DNA from: Phycisphaerae bacterium
Lineage (GTDB): Bacteria > Planctomycetota > Phycisphaerae > UBA1845
Length of the DNA stretch: 35,361 nt
Assembly (NCBI GenBank): GCA_029260215.1
Contig: JAJDDQ010000069.1
Span: 1 to 35,361 of the forward strand
Direction: 5' to 3'
This document shows positions 23,433 to 31,207 of the stretch, piece after piece (the stretch's first letter is position 1; every line of letters starts with the position of its first letter). Position numbers and translations under genes: made by a program. A model generated the notes under the pieces. That model was given only the letters and a program-made list of their open reading frames with translations, had not been told where the DNA came from and did no database searches.

Positions 23433-25364
23433 ATGACACCGGCGCAAGCGACAAAGGAGAGCATTGCGAATGATCGGTTGATTCGTGCAGTTTGCACGCG
23501 CCTCGGGGAGAACAAGCGCGTGCGACGAAAGTTGCCGGTCTGGGGCAGGCTACACATCGATCGTCAACTCCCGTTCCTCTGCGTATACCGCCGCCCGATA
23601 GTCAGTACTGACAACGGAACCGATCGTCTCGTGACGACCGAGGCTTCCTACGTTTTTGCGTCAGCGTTGAAGGAACAAAGATCCGCCCTAACAGGTCTCG
23701 TTTCCGAGGTCGTACGCACGCTCGCGGCTGAATTCGGTGCGTTCTTGTTGCTGGAATTGTGGTCGGGGGACGAGGGGGACGTGGAGGATGTTGCCAACGC
23801 AGCTGCGCCGCAGCTCGCCGTCCCTCGGTTTCGACTCTTTGCGCCCAGGGATGATGAGTTGGACTCATTTGTGGAAAAGTTCGGAGAATCGCTCTCGCGA
23901 ATCAAGGTGTCCAAACTAGCGGCGGAGGTAGAGGTCGTGCGGTCGACACGTTGCAGTCCGCCTGAACTGGCCCCTGTCCTGCCTCCCGCCGCCGCCCGAC
24001 AACTGCGATGTACGACACTCGGTCTGCAAATCCGCCCGATCTACCGACACCCCGAAACCGATGACCTCTATCCGGTCATCCTTCGGGAGGTTCGCCGGGA
24101 GCTGACACGTGGTCTCCGTCTGTCGTTCTACGAGTTCGCCCGCACGCACACGACGCAGCAGCCCAAACATTTTCATGCGCTCGGACGACGCGCCGTCGTG
24201 AAGGCGGTGTGGGAAGTGGATCGGCAGATTGCGGAGGTTTCTGACGCCTTTGATTTTCTTCTGCAGGTCACCCCGGTCAATGCGGAAAAAGCGTGGCACC
24301 AGTTTCGGAGGCATCGCCTCGAGCGAGCGCCCGTCTTTCGGTATCGGCCGTTGCCGGTCGATCCGGTCGTCTTGAAGCGTACGCTGTATGCCATACCTCT
24401 GGAACGCGTGGAAGATCCGACGCTGTGGTCGCTGTTTCGCAATAAGCAGGATGAGCTTGATCGGAAGATCACGATGCTCGTTGACATCAACACACACAAC
24501 TTCGTCCACGGTAGTTTGCAGGTATTCGGCGGGGTTAATGACGAGCTACGGGCGATGGCGATAGATCTGCTCACGAACTTGCCGAGTCGGACGCGCGTCG
24601 GCGCGAAGAAGGGGCGCTTGGATGCCAAAGCATTCGCTGAGCGCGCGCAGACAGAGCTGGACTGCCTGCGGCTACAGATGCCGGACTGCACGGCTCGTGT
24701 CCGAATTCGTGATGACATCGTCAGTACGATGGTGTCGGGCGGATCGTTGCTGGTTCGCAAGAGCGCGCGGATTGCGGCTGGAAGGGTCGCGGCCGTGTTG
24801 CAGCACGAAATCGGAACTCACGTCTTGACCTACTGGAACGGTCGCGCTCAACCGCTCCGCCAACTCTATTCAGGCCTTGCGGGCTACGAGGCGACGCAGG
24901 AGGGGTTGGCCGTGTTGGCGGAGTACCTGGTTGGCGGCCTAAGTGCTCGGCGCTTACGCACGCTGGCGGCGCGCGTGCTCGCGGTGCGTCGTATGATTGA
25001 CGGCGCATCGTTTGTCGAGACGTTTCGGGAGTTGGATCGAACGTACGAATTCGATCAGGAAACGGCTTTTTCCGTGACGATGCGCGTTTATCGTGGCGGG
25101 GGCCTGACGAAGGATGCGATATACCTCCGCGGGGTTATCCAACTGCTCGATTATCTCAAACGCGGCGGCGATCTCGATTCGCTGTTCGTCGGCAAGCTGG
25201 CCCTCGATCATGTGCCGATCATGAAAGAGTTGCAGTGGCGCAGAGTACTGCGTGCGGCGCCACTGCGCCCAACGTACCTCGACGCGCCAGAATCGGCCGA
25301 GCGACTTGAGCGCGTTCGAGCGGGGCTGACTGTGTTCGAACTAATCAAGGACGGCCGGTCATGA
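23433..25364 (+). CDS. DUF1704 / QEGLA-motif metallopeptidase
   Basis: Protein of 643 residues of the DUF1704 family (annotated elsewhere as flavohemoglobin expression-modulating QEGLA motif protein). The zinc site is visible: HEIGTH at residues 458-463, followed by ATQEGLAVLAEY with Q489 and E490. The ~450-residue N-terminal part is longer than the catalytic domain and includes TRVGAKKGRLDAKAFAERAQ. Human members (MATCAP/KIAA0895 group) are carboxypeptidases that remove the C-terminal tyrosine of tubulin, a residue added by an ATP-grasp ligase (TTL). Here too the peptidase gene is followed by ATP-grasp ligase genes, with an ATGA overlap to the first. A role trimming a ligase-added residue is therefore attractive but inferred. 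Confidence 0.92.
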   Translation: MTPAQATKESIANDRLIRAVCTRLGENKRVRRKLPVWGRLHIDRQLPFLCVYRRPIVSTDNGTDRLVTTEASYVFASALKEQRSALTGLVSEVVRTLAAEFGAFLLLELWSGDEGDVEDVANAAAPQLAVPRFRLFAPRDDELDSFVEKFGESLSRIKVSKLAAEVEVVRSTRCSPPELAPVLPPAAARQLRCTTLGLQIRPIYRHPETDDLYPVILREVRRELTRGLRLSFYEFARTHTTQQPKHFHALGRRAVVKAVWEVDRQIAEVSDAFDFLLQVTPVNAEKAWHQFRRHRLERAPVFRYRPLPVDPVVLKRTLYAIPLERVEDPTLWSLFRNKQDELDRKITMLVDINTHNFVHGSLQVFGGVNDELRAMAIDLLTNLPSRTRVGAKKGRLDAKAFAERAQTELDCLRLQMPDCTARVRIRDDIVSTMVSGGSLLVRKSARIAAGRVAAVLQHEIGTHVLTYWNGRAQPLRQLYSGLAGYEATQEGLAVLAEYLVGGLSARRLRTLAARVLAVRRMIDGASFVETFRELDRTYEFDQETAFSVTMRVYRGGGLTKDAIYLRGVIQLLDYLKRGGDLDSLFVGKLALDHVPIMKELQWRRVLRAAPLRPTYLDAPESAERLERVRAGLTVFELIKDGRS

Positions 25365-26389
25365 GAATTGGAATCGTCGTCAACGTCATGGACAGCGAGG
25401 TTGCCGGACAAACAACATACCGCTTGGCTGCTGACGCGGCCAACCACGGTCACGATACGTGGCTGATGAATGCCGGGACGCTCTCTTACGAGCCCGACGA
25501 TCGGGTTCGTGCATTTGCCCGAAAGGTTCCGGAGAGCAGCTCCTCCGAGAAGCTATCGGCCGCGCTTCGGAGCGATGATGCCGAGAACGCGTGGATCACG
25601 GTTGATGATCTCGATGTCCTGCTATTGCGAAGCAATCCCTCTGTTCAGCAACCCTGGGCGCAGACAGCGTCGTTGAATTTCGGGCGCATTGCCATGAGGC
25701 ACGGTGTCATTGTGCTCAATGATCCCAATGGCCTTGCCAAGGCGATGAACAAACTGTACCTGCAGACCTTTCCGGAGAGGGTATGGCCTAGGACGCTCAT
25801 CACGCGTAGCGAAAGCCGAATCGCGGCGTTCGCGGAGAAGGAGGGTACCATTGTCATCAAACCACTTCAGGGCTCGGGCGGCAAAAACGTCTTCATCGTC
25901 CGTTCAAGCGATAAGCCCAATATGGACCAGATGGTCCAGGCAATCAGACGTGACGGGTACGTCGTCGCCCAGGAGTATCTACCGGCTGCCGTCGAAGGTG
26001 ATACACGACTGTTCTTGATGAATGGACCGCCGTTACAACACAAGGGCAAGTATGCAGCGTTCAGGCGTATCCGAACGGGGGATGACATGCGCAGCAACAT
26101 CCATGCCGGCGGAAAGCTCCGCAGGGCAGAACTGGATGACACGATGCTCAGGTTGGCGGAGATCGTGCGCCCCAAGCTCGTGCAGGATGGCATGTTCCTG
26201 GTCGGGCTGGACATTGTGGGCGAGAAGATCATGGAGATTAATATATTCAGCCCCGGCGGATTGGGAAGCGCTCAGAAATTCGAGAAGGTCAACTTCTCTG
26301 AGGCAGTGCTTCTTTCGCTTGTGCGAAAGGTCTCCTACATGAAGTTCTATCGCCGGAACTTCAGTAACGTGGAATTGGCGACGCTCTAG
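25361..26389 (+). CDS. ATP-grasp ligase 1 (glutathione-synthetase-like), divergent paralog
   Basis: Protein of 342 residues, GshB/RimK-like ATP-grasp fold. ATP-grasp enzymes join a carboxylate to an amine through an acyl phosphate. Motifs: MRIGIVVNVMDSE (pre-ATP-grasp strand), WPRTLITRSESRI, IVIKPLQGSGGKNVF (ATP-binding Lys and Gly loop), VVAQEYLPAAVEGDTRLFLM, DDMRSNIHAGG and MEINIFSPGGLGS (metal-binding Glu/Asn). It is 6 residues shorter than the other two copies, and where they read RNDP near residue 94 it reads RSNP (S91, N92). In glutathione synthetases this region carries a conserved RKDPP motif near the substrate, so its substrate may differ. Its start overlaps the DUF1704 stop. Confidence 0.92.
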   Translation: MRIGIVVNVMDSEVAGQTTYRLAADAANHGHDTWLMNAGTLSYEPDDRVRAFARKVPESSSSEKLSAALRSDDAENAWITVDDLDVLLLRSNPSVQQPWAQTASLNFGRIAMRHGVIVLNDPNGLAKAMNKLYLQTFPERVWPRTLITRSESRIAAFAEKEGTIVIKPLQGSGGKNVFIVRSSDKPNMDQMVQAIRRDGYVVAQEYLPAAVEGDTRLFLMNGPPLQHKGKYAAFRRIRTGDDMRSNIHAGGKLRRAELDDTMLRLAEIVRPKLVQDGMFLVGLDIVGEKIMEINIFSPGGLGSAQKFEKVNFSEAVLLSLVRKVSYMKFYRRNFSNVELATL

Positions 26390-26418
26390 AGTGAATGATT
26401 GATTAGGAGACTGAAGTT

Positions 26419-27465
26419 ATGAAGATCGGTTTTTTGGTGAATGATATCAAGACGGAAGAAACCGGCTACACGACCAGCCGCCTCGCCGCGACGGCAGTTG
26501 GCCTCGGACATGAGGTCTGGACGATGGGCGTCGGTGATCTGGCATACGACGCAGACGAGAAGATCCGCGCGCGGGCCCGTGGAGTCACGAAGAAGAAGTA
26601 TGCCAGTTCGGAAGTATACTTGCGCGAATTGCAAGGGCAAAACGCCGTCAAACAGCGGATCACGGTGGACGACTTGGACGTCCTGTTGCTGCGGAACGAC
26701 CCCTCGACGGACGCAAACTCTCGCCCCTGGGCAGCCACAGCCGGGATTCAGTTCGGCCGCATCGCAATGCGCCATGGCGTGATCGTCCTGAACGACCCAA
26801 ACGGCCTTGCGCGGGCGATGTCGAAGATGTACTTCCAGACATTTCCCGAGGAAGTCCGGCCCAAGACGGTAATCACGCGCGACCGTGACGAGATCAAGGC
26901 GTTTGCAAAGGAGCAGGCTGAGACCATCGTTCTCAAACCCCTGCAGGGCTCCGGCGGCCAGAGTGTTTTTCTGGTCAGACCGGAAGATGTCCCCAACCTT
27001 AATCAGATGATCGACGCCGTGAGCCGCGACGGCTACGTGATTGCGCAGGAGTACCTTCCGGCGGCGGCTGAAGGAGATATGAGGCTGTTCCTGATGAACG
27101 GTCAGCCGCTTCGCCACAAGGGGAAATATGCCGCCTTTCGACGAGTCCGCACGGGAGGTGACATGCGTTCAAACATCCACGCCGGCGGCAAGCTGAAGGA
27201 GGCCGAAGTTGACACTACCGCGCTTCGCATTGCCGAGATTGTCCGGCCGAAGCTCGTGCAGGACGGAATGTTCCTGGTCGGGCTGGATATCGTTGGCGAT
27301 AAACTGATGGAAATCAACGTGTTTAGCCCCGGAGGCCTCGGCAGCGCTCAGAAATTCGAGGGCGTGAACTTCAACCGGGCGGTCATTCACGCCCTGGAAC
27401 GTAAGGTGCAGTACATGGAATTCTACCGCCGCAATTTCGACAACGTAGAAATGTCGACGCTATGA
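26419..27465 (+). CDS. ATP-grasp ligase 2 (glutathione-synthetase-like)
   Basis: Protein of 348 residues, closely similar along its whole length to the genes before and after it, so the three arose by tandem duplication. It keeps RNDP (N93, D94), RPKTVITRDRDEI, IVLKPLQGSGGQSVF, VIAQEYLPAAAEGDMRLFLM, GDMRSNIHAGGKL and MEINVFSPGGLGS. All ATP-grasp catalytic features appear intact. The ATG has AGGAG nine bases upstream and follows the first copy by 29 bases. Reaction class (carboxylate-amine ligation) is from family knowledge; substrate unknown. Copies 1 and 2 share AQKFE near the C terminus, while copy 3 has ARQFE. A role in true glutathione synthesis is unlikely because no gshA-like ligase is present in the cluster. 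Confidence 0.94.
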   Translation: MKIGFLVNDIKTEETGYTTSRLAATAVGLGHEVWTMGVGDLAYDADEKIRARARGVTKKKYASSEVYLRELQGQNAVKQRITVDDLDVLLLRNDPSTDANSRPWAATAGIQFGRIAMRHGVIVLNDPNGLARAMSKMYFQTFPEEVRPKTVITRDRDEIKAFAKEQAETIVLKPLQGSGGQSVFLVRPEDVPNLNQMIDAVSRDGYVIAQEYLPAAAEGDMRLFLMNGQPLRHKGKYAAFRRVRTGGDMRSNIHAGGKLKEAEVDTTALRIAEIVRPKLVQDGMFLVGLDIVGDKLMEINVFSPGGLGSAQKFEGVNFNRAVIHALERKVQYMEFYRRNFDNVEMSTL

Positions 27466-27555
27466 TGGCGCGCTTGGCGCTGGCTTCTTGTTAGTCCGGG
27501 GCCGAGGGTGAAACCGAGAGTGTCGACGTGCGGCTGCACGAGGAACGGAGACGAC

Positions 27556-28602
27556 ATGAGAATCGCTTTCTTTGTAAACGACGTGATGACGGAAGAGCAC
27601 ATCTACACCACGACCCGATTGGCGATGGCGGCGCTAAACCGAGGACACGAGTCCTGGCTGATTGGCGCCGGAGATTTGGCATTGGATCCGGACGATGTGA
27701 TACGTGCTCGTGCGCGGGCTGCGCCAAAATCATCCTACAAGAACACCAGAACCTATCTTGCCGAGCTGCAGGGGTCGAAAAGTAGGACGGAGCGGATTTC
27801 CGTCGATGATCTTGACGTGCTCATGTTGAGAAACGATCCGGCCGAGGACCAGGGCCGGCGGAATTGGGCGCAAACGGCGGGCATCATGTTCGGGCGGGTC
27901 GCGGTCAAGCGTGGCGTCATCGTGCTAAACGACCCCACGGCCCTCGCCATGGCCATGAACAAAATGTACTTTCAGTTATTTCCCGAAGAAGTTAGACCCA
28001 AGACTCTTATCACCCGTGACCGCGATGAAATCAGACAATTCGCCGCGGAGCATGGTAGCGACATCGTGATCAAACCACTCCAGGGCTCGGGCGGACAGGG
28101 CGTATTCCGCGTGCGACACAATGACCTAGCCAACGTTAACCAGATGATCGAGTCGATCACGCGCGACGGATACATCGTGGCCCAAGAATACCTCAAAGAC
28201 GCCGAGGAGGGCGACACACGTCTGTTCATGATGAACGGTCAGCCGTTGCGACATAAAGGAAAGTACGCCGCCTTTCGACGACTGCGCAAAGGCGATGACA
28301 TGCGCAGCAACATCCACGCAGGCGGAGAAAAGGCTGCAGCGATCATCGATGAAAACGCGCTGCGCATTGCCGAGATCGTACGCCCGAAGTTGGTGGAGGA
28401 CGGCATGTTTCTGGTGGGACTTGACATCGTCGGTGACAAGCTGATGGAGATCAATGTTTTCACTCCGGGCGGACTGGGCAGCGCACGGCAATTCGAGAAG
28501 GTCAACTTTGCCCACGCTGTGATCCAAGCCTTGGAGCGCAAATGGGATTACATGAAATACTATCGCCGGAATTTCAATAACGTGGACATGGCTACGCTAT
28601 GA
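27556..28602 (+). CDS. ATP-grasp ligase 3 (glutathione-synthetase-like)
   Basis: Protein of 348 residues, third tandem copy. Motifs: RNDP (N93, D94), RPKTLITRDRDEIRQF, IVIKPLQGSGGQGVFRV, IVAQEYLKDAEEGDTRLFMM, DDMRSNIHAGGEK and MEINVFTPGGLGS. The ATG at 27556 has GGAG five bases upstream; the earlier in-frame codons from 27508 are not supported. A 90-base gap separates it from copy 2, the longest gap in the run. Its stop overlaps the start of the DAC-like gene by ATGA, so ligase 3 and the DAC-like protein are translationally coupled. Of the copies it differs most around residues 55-75, upstream of RNDP. Confidence 0.94.
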   Translation: MRIAFFVNDVMTEEHIYTTTRLAMAALNRGHESWLIGAGDLALDPDDVIRARARAAPKSSYKNTRTYLAELQGSKSRTERISVDDLDVLMLRNDPAEDQGRRNWAQTAGIMFGRVAVKRGVIVLNDPTALAMAMNKMYFQLFPEEVRPKTLITRDRDEIRQFAAEHGSDIVIKPLQGSGGQGVFRVRHNDLANVNQMIESITRDGYIVAQEYLKDAEEGDTRLFMMNGQPLRHKGKYAAFRRLRKGDDMRSNIHAGGEKAAAIIDENALRIAEIVRPKLVEDGMFLVGLDIVGDKLMEINVFTPGGLGSARQFEKVNFAHAVIQALERKWDYMKYYRRNFNNVDMATL

Positions 28603-29558
28603 GCGATCCGGCCGGGTTTGATATCAGGACTATGAAACCAAACCAAGGACAGGGTGAGTTGATCCGAACCGACGCGGCGCTGGCACGTATGATTGGCCAG
28701 ATAGCTCGATCTGCAAACGCGGATGCGGTCGTCTGTGGAACGGAAACCGGCGCGTTGTTTCGCAAGCTGTTCGAGCATGCCGAGGATGTGCGGTTGATCG
28801 CCGCAACGCCCAACGTCGATACATACGATGCTTTGGTTGGTGATGGGTTCGAAGCGGTCCGGCTGTCGCTTCGTGTTGCGAACAAGTACGGGCAGGCGCG
28901 GCACGGTGTGTCCACTGCCTTGAACGCGGGCGCCGTATCCGTGGGAGATCTGGTTGTCTGCGCGGTTGGCCACGATCTCTGTCACGGAGTTGGCGACCTC
29001 ATTCTGGTTACCGACGTGGAAGCGAACGTCTCCAATGTGGCTCTTTCTGAGATGATCAAGCTGACAGACGGCATTCGACCAAGCGTGTTGGAAGCCGCAT
29101 TGCGGCTCGCCTGCAAGATCGGCGACGTAGCGCAACGAGGAAAGCGCGTCGGTGCCCTGTTTGTGCTTGGTGATTCAGAAAACGTGCTTGAGCGTTCACG
29201 GCAGTTGGTTCTGAACCCATTCCAGGGGCACGGTGACCAAGTCCGAATGCTGACTGATTCTCGGATCGACGAAATGTTGATCGAGCTTGCGAAACTCGAT
29301 GGCGCTTTCATCGTTCGTGGAGACGGTCTTATTCGAACGGCAGCGGCATTCCTGGCGACATCAAAGGTTGACGTGAAGGTTCCAGTCGGTCTAGGCGCGA
29401 GGCATGTCGCGGCCGCCGCAGTCACGGCACAGACAGAAGCGACCGCCGTAGTCGTGTCGGCAACGGACGGTTTCGTCAGGGCGTTTTCCGGCGGCGACTT
29501 GGTCTTACAGATGGACCCGGCTGTGCCACTTGGCCCGTTCTGGCAGTCTCCCTCTTAA
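28599..29558 (+). CDS. Pyruvate-kinase-C-like domain fused to a DAC (DisA_N) domain
   Basis: Protein of 319 residues. Residues about 10-140 resemble the C-terminal alpha/beta domain of pyruvate kinase (ADAVVCGTETGALFRKLFE, VGDLVVCAVG, DLILVTDVE). Residues about 190-310 match the diadenylate cyclase domain: DGAFIVRGDGLIRTAAAFLA (DGA at 234-236), then VGLGARHVAAAAVT (RH at 268-269) and TAVVVSATDGFVRAFSGG. DAC enzymes make c-di-AMP from two ATP and need DGA plus GTRHR-type motifs. Here GTRHR is GARHV, so the Thr and last Arg are replaced and activity may be reduced, altered or lost. A similar PK-C plus DAC layout is, as I recall, found in archaeal DacZ. Coupled to ligase 3; no membrane segment. 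Confidence 0.8.
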   Translation: MSDPAGFDIRTMKPNQGQGELIRTDAALARMIGQIARSANADAVVCGTETGALFRKLFEHAEDVRLIAATPNVDTYDALVGDGFEAVRLSLRVANKYGQARHGVSTALNAGAVSVGDLVVCAVGHDLCHGVGDLILVTDVEANVSNVALSEMIKLTDGIRPSVLEAALRLACKIGDVAQRGKRVGALFVLGDSENVLERSRQLVLNPFQGHGDQVRMLTDSRIDEMLIELAKLDGAFIVRGDGLIRTAAAFLATSKVDVKVPVGLGARHVAAAAVTAQTEATAVVVSATDGFVRAFSGGDLVLQMDPAVPLGPFWQSPS

Positions 29559-29621
29559 GCCCCGCGCCCCAATTCCCCTGCATGAGTTCACATACGGTGG
29601 CATCGTTTGGGCGCCCTCGTG

Positions 29622-29634
29622 GTGATCGGATCAC
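29622..29634. promoter_or_regulatory. Palindrome GTGATC-G-GATCAC upstream of mgtE
   Basis: A 13-base perfect palindrome in the 138-base gap between the DAC-like gene and mgtE, about 62 bases before the mgtE start. It is a candidate operator. No Mg2+-sensing riboswitch fold was recognised in the gap. Confidence 0.3.
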
Positions 29635-29696
29635 ATACAGGCTGGAGAAAGTGAATGGGCAATGGCCAAGTGTAATGATCTACGAGGAGATGCCTA

Positions 29697-31070
29697 ATGA
29701 CCGCTGCAGATGAGCAACGCCCTTGGGTCGAACTCGAGAAACTCGTCGAGGAGTCTGACGCCGAACGAATAGAAGCGTTTCTCGAGGCATTGCCTCCAGG
29801 CGAGCCAGCGCGTGCCCTGTCGCATCTCCATCCACAGGACCAGGTACGTTTGCTCACCGCACTCGATCCGGAACACGCAGCCGAACTCGTTGAGCAGATT
29901 CCAGACGCCCAAGCCGCAGAACTGTTCGAGCACCTTGAACCACAGGCTGCGGCGGCCATCGTGGACGAATTGCCGAGCGATGAACAGGCGGACCTCATCG
30001 GCGATCTTCCGCGCGAGGAGGCCGACGCTATCCTCGACGCGATGGATCCGGCGGAGGCTCGCGACGCGCGCTTCCTCAGCCGGTACCCGGACGACGTCGC
30101 AGGCGGCTTGATGATCACCGAGTTCCTCGCATACGCTGAGACATACACGGTGGCGGATGTGGTGGATGACCTCCGCGCGAATGCCGATGAGTATCGCGAA
30201 TACAACGTCCAGTATGCGTATGTGACATCAGACAGCTCCGTGCTCGTCGGGGTCCTTCAACTGCGTGACCTTCTGCTCGCGCGAAGGGGGCAGGCCATTA
30301 GCGAATTAATGCTCCGCGACCCCTTGACCGTTGCTGACCTTGCGAACCTAAACGAGTTGCACGATTTCTTCGACCGGCACCCATTCTACGGCATTCCGGT
30401 CACGGACGAGCAGCACGCTATCATCGGCGTCATCCGCAGAGCGGCGGTTGAAGAGGCGCTCGCCGAGCGTAGCGATCGCAACTACCTCAAGTCGCAGGGA
30501 ATCGTTGGCGGGGAGGAACTCCGCTCAATGCCTCTTTTCCTCCGGGCGCGCCGTCGGCTCTCGTGGCTCAGTGTGAACATTTTATTAAACGTCCTCGCAG
30601 CCAGCGTGATCGCATTTTATCAGGAGACGCTGGCAGCCGTGATCGCTCTGGCAGTGTTCCTCCCGATCATCTCAGATATGAGCGGCTGCTCCGGAAATCA
30701 GGCGGCGGCCGTGAGCATGCGGGAACTTGCGTCGGGCCTCGTGCGACCTGCGGAAGTGCTATACGTACTCGGCAAGGAAGTGCTGCTTGGGATAATCAAC
30801 GGTGTCGCCTTGGGGCTACTGATTGCGACTGTTGCGTGGCTGTGGAAAGGTAACCCGTATCTCGGCCTTGTCGTTGGCGGAGCGCTTGCCCTGAACACCA
30901 CGATTGCCGTGAGCATCGGCGGATGCATTCCGCTGTTCCTCAAGCGTATGGGTAAGGATCCGGCACTTGCGTCCGGTCCGATTCTGACCACGGTCACGGA
31001 CATGTGCGGATTCTTTATTGTGTTGAGCTTTGCCTCGGCGCTTCTTCCGCAGCTCCAGAGTATTCCTTAG
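29697..31070 (+). CDS. mgtE: MgtE-type magnesium transporter
   Basis: Integral membrane Mg2+ transporter of 457 residues, the usual MgtE length. The N-terminal superhelical domain (repeats such as HAAELVEQIPDAQAAELFEH and EQADLIGDLPREEADAIL) is followed by paired CBS domains (about 135-255; RYPDDVAGGLMITEFLAY, FYGIPVTDEQHAIIGVI) that sense cytoplasmic Mg2+. Five membrane helices follow, with RRLSWLSVNILLNVLAASVI, LAVFLPIISDMSGCSGNQAA (pore region), the GGALALNTTIAVSIGG helix and a final VTDMCGFFIVLSFASALL. The ATG has AGGAG seven bases upstream. Its place after the DAC-like gene is notable because c-di-AMP controls ion transport in many bacteria, but direct control is not shown. Confidence 0.97.
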   Translation: MTAADEQRPWVELEKLVEESDAERIEAFLEALPPGEPARALSHLHPQDQVRLLTALDPEHAAELVEQIPDAQAAELFEHLEPQAAAAIVDELPSDEQADLIGDLPREEADAILDAMDPAEARDARFLSRYPDDVAGGLMITEFLAYAETYTVADVVDDLRANADEYREYNVQYAYVTSDSSVLVGVLQLRDLLLARRGQAISELMLRDPLTVADLANLNELHDFFDRHPFYGIPVTDEQHAIIGVIRRAAVEEALAERSDRNYLKSQGIVGGEELRSMPLFLRARRRLSWLSVNILLNVLAASVIAFYQETLAAVIALAVFLPIISDMSGCSGNQAAAVSMRELASGLVRPAEVLYVLGKEVLLGIINGVALGLLIATVAWLWKGNPYLGLVVGGALALNTTIAVSIGGCIPLFLKRMGKDPALASGPILTTVTDMCGFFIVLSFASALLPQLQSIP

Positions 31071-31207
31071 ATGTGGACCCGCCCGAGTCGTTACCGTACT
31101 GCAACGGCTGATTTCCGGGTCAATGTGCCGTTGGAGGCCTACGCCTGCATGCACAAGCCCGGTAGGATGTGCCTGCCGCACACGTGCTGCGTTTGGAGAA
31201 CCAGAGG

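Noticed and set aside
26386-28541. Long minus-strand open frames opposite the ATP-grasp genes
   Set aside because: They recur at the same place opposite each paralog, as expected of mirror frames caused by codon bias.
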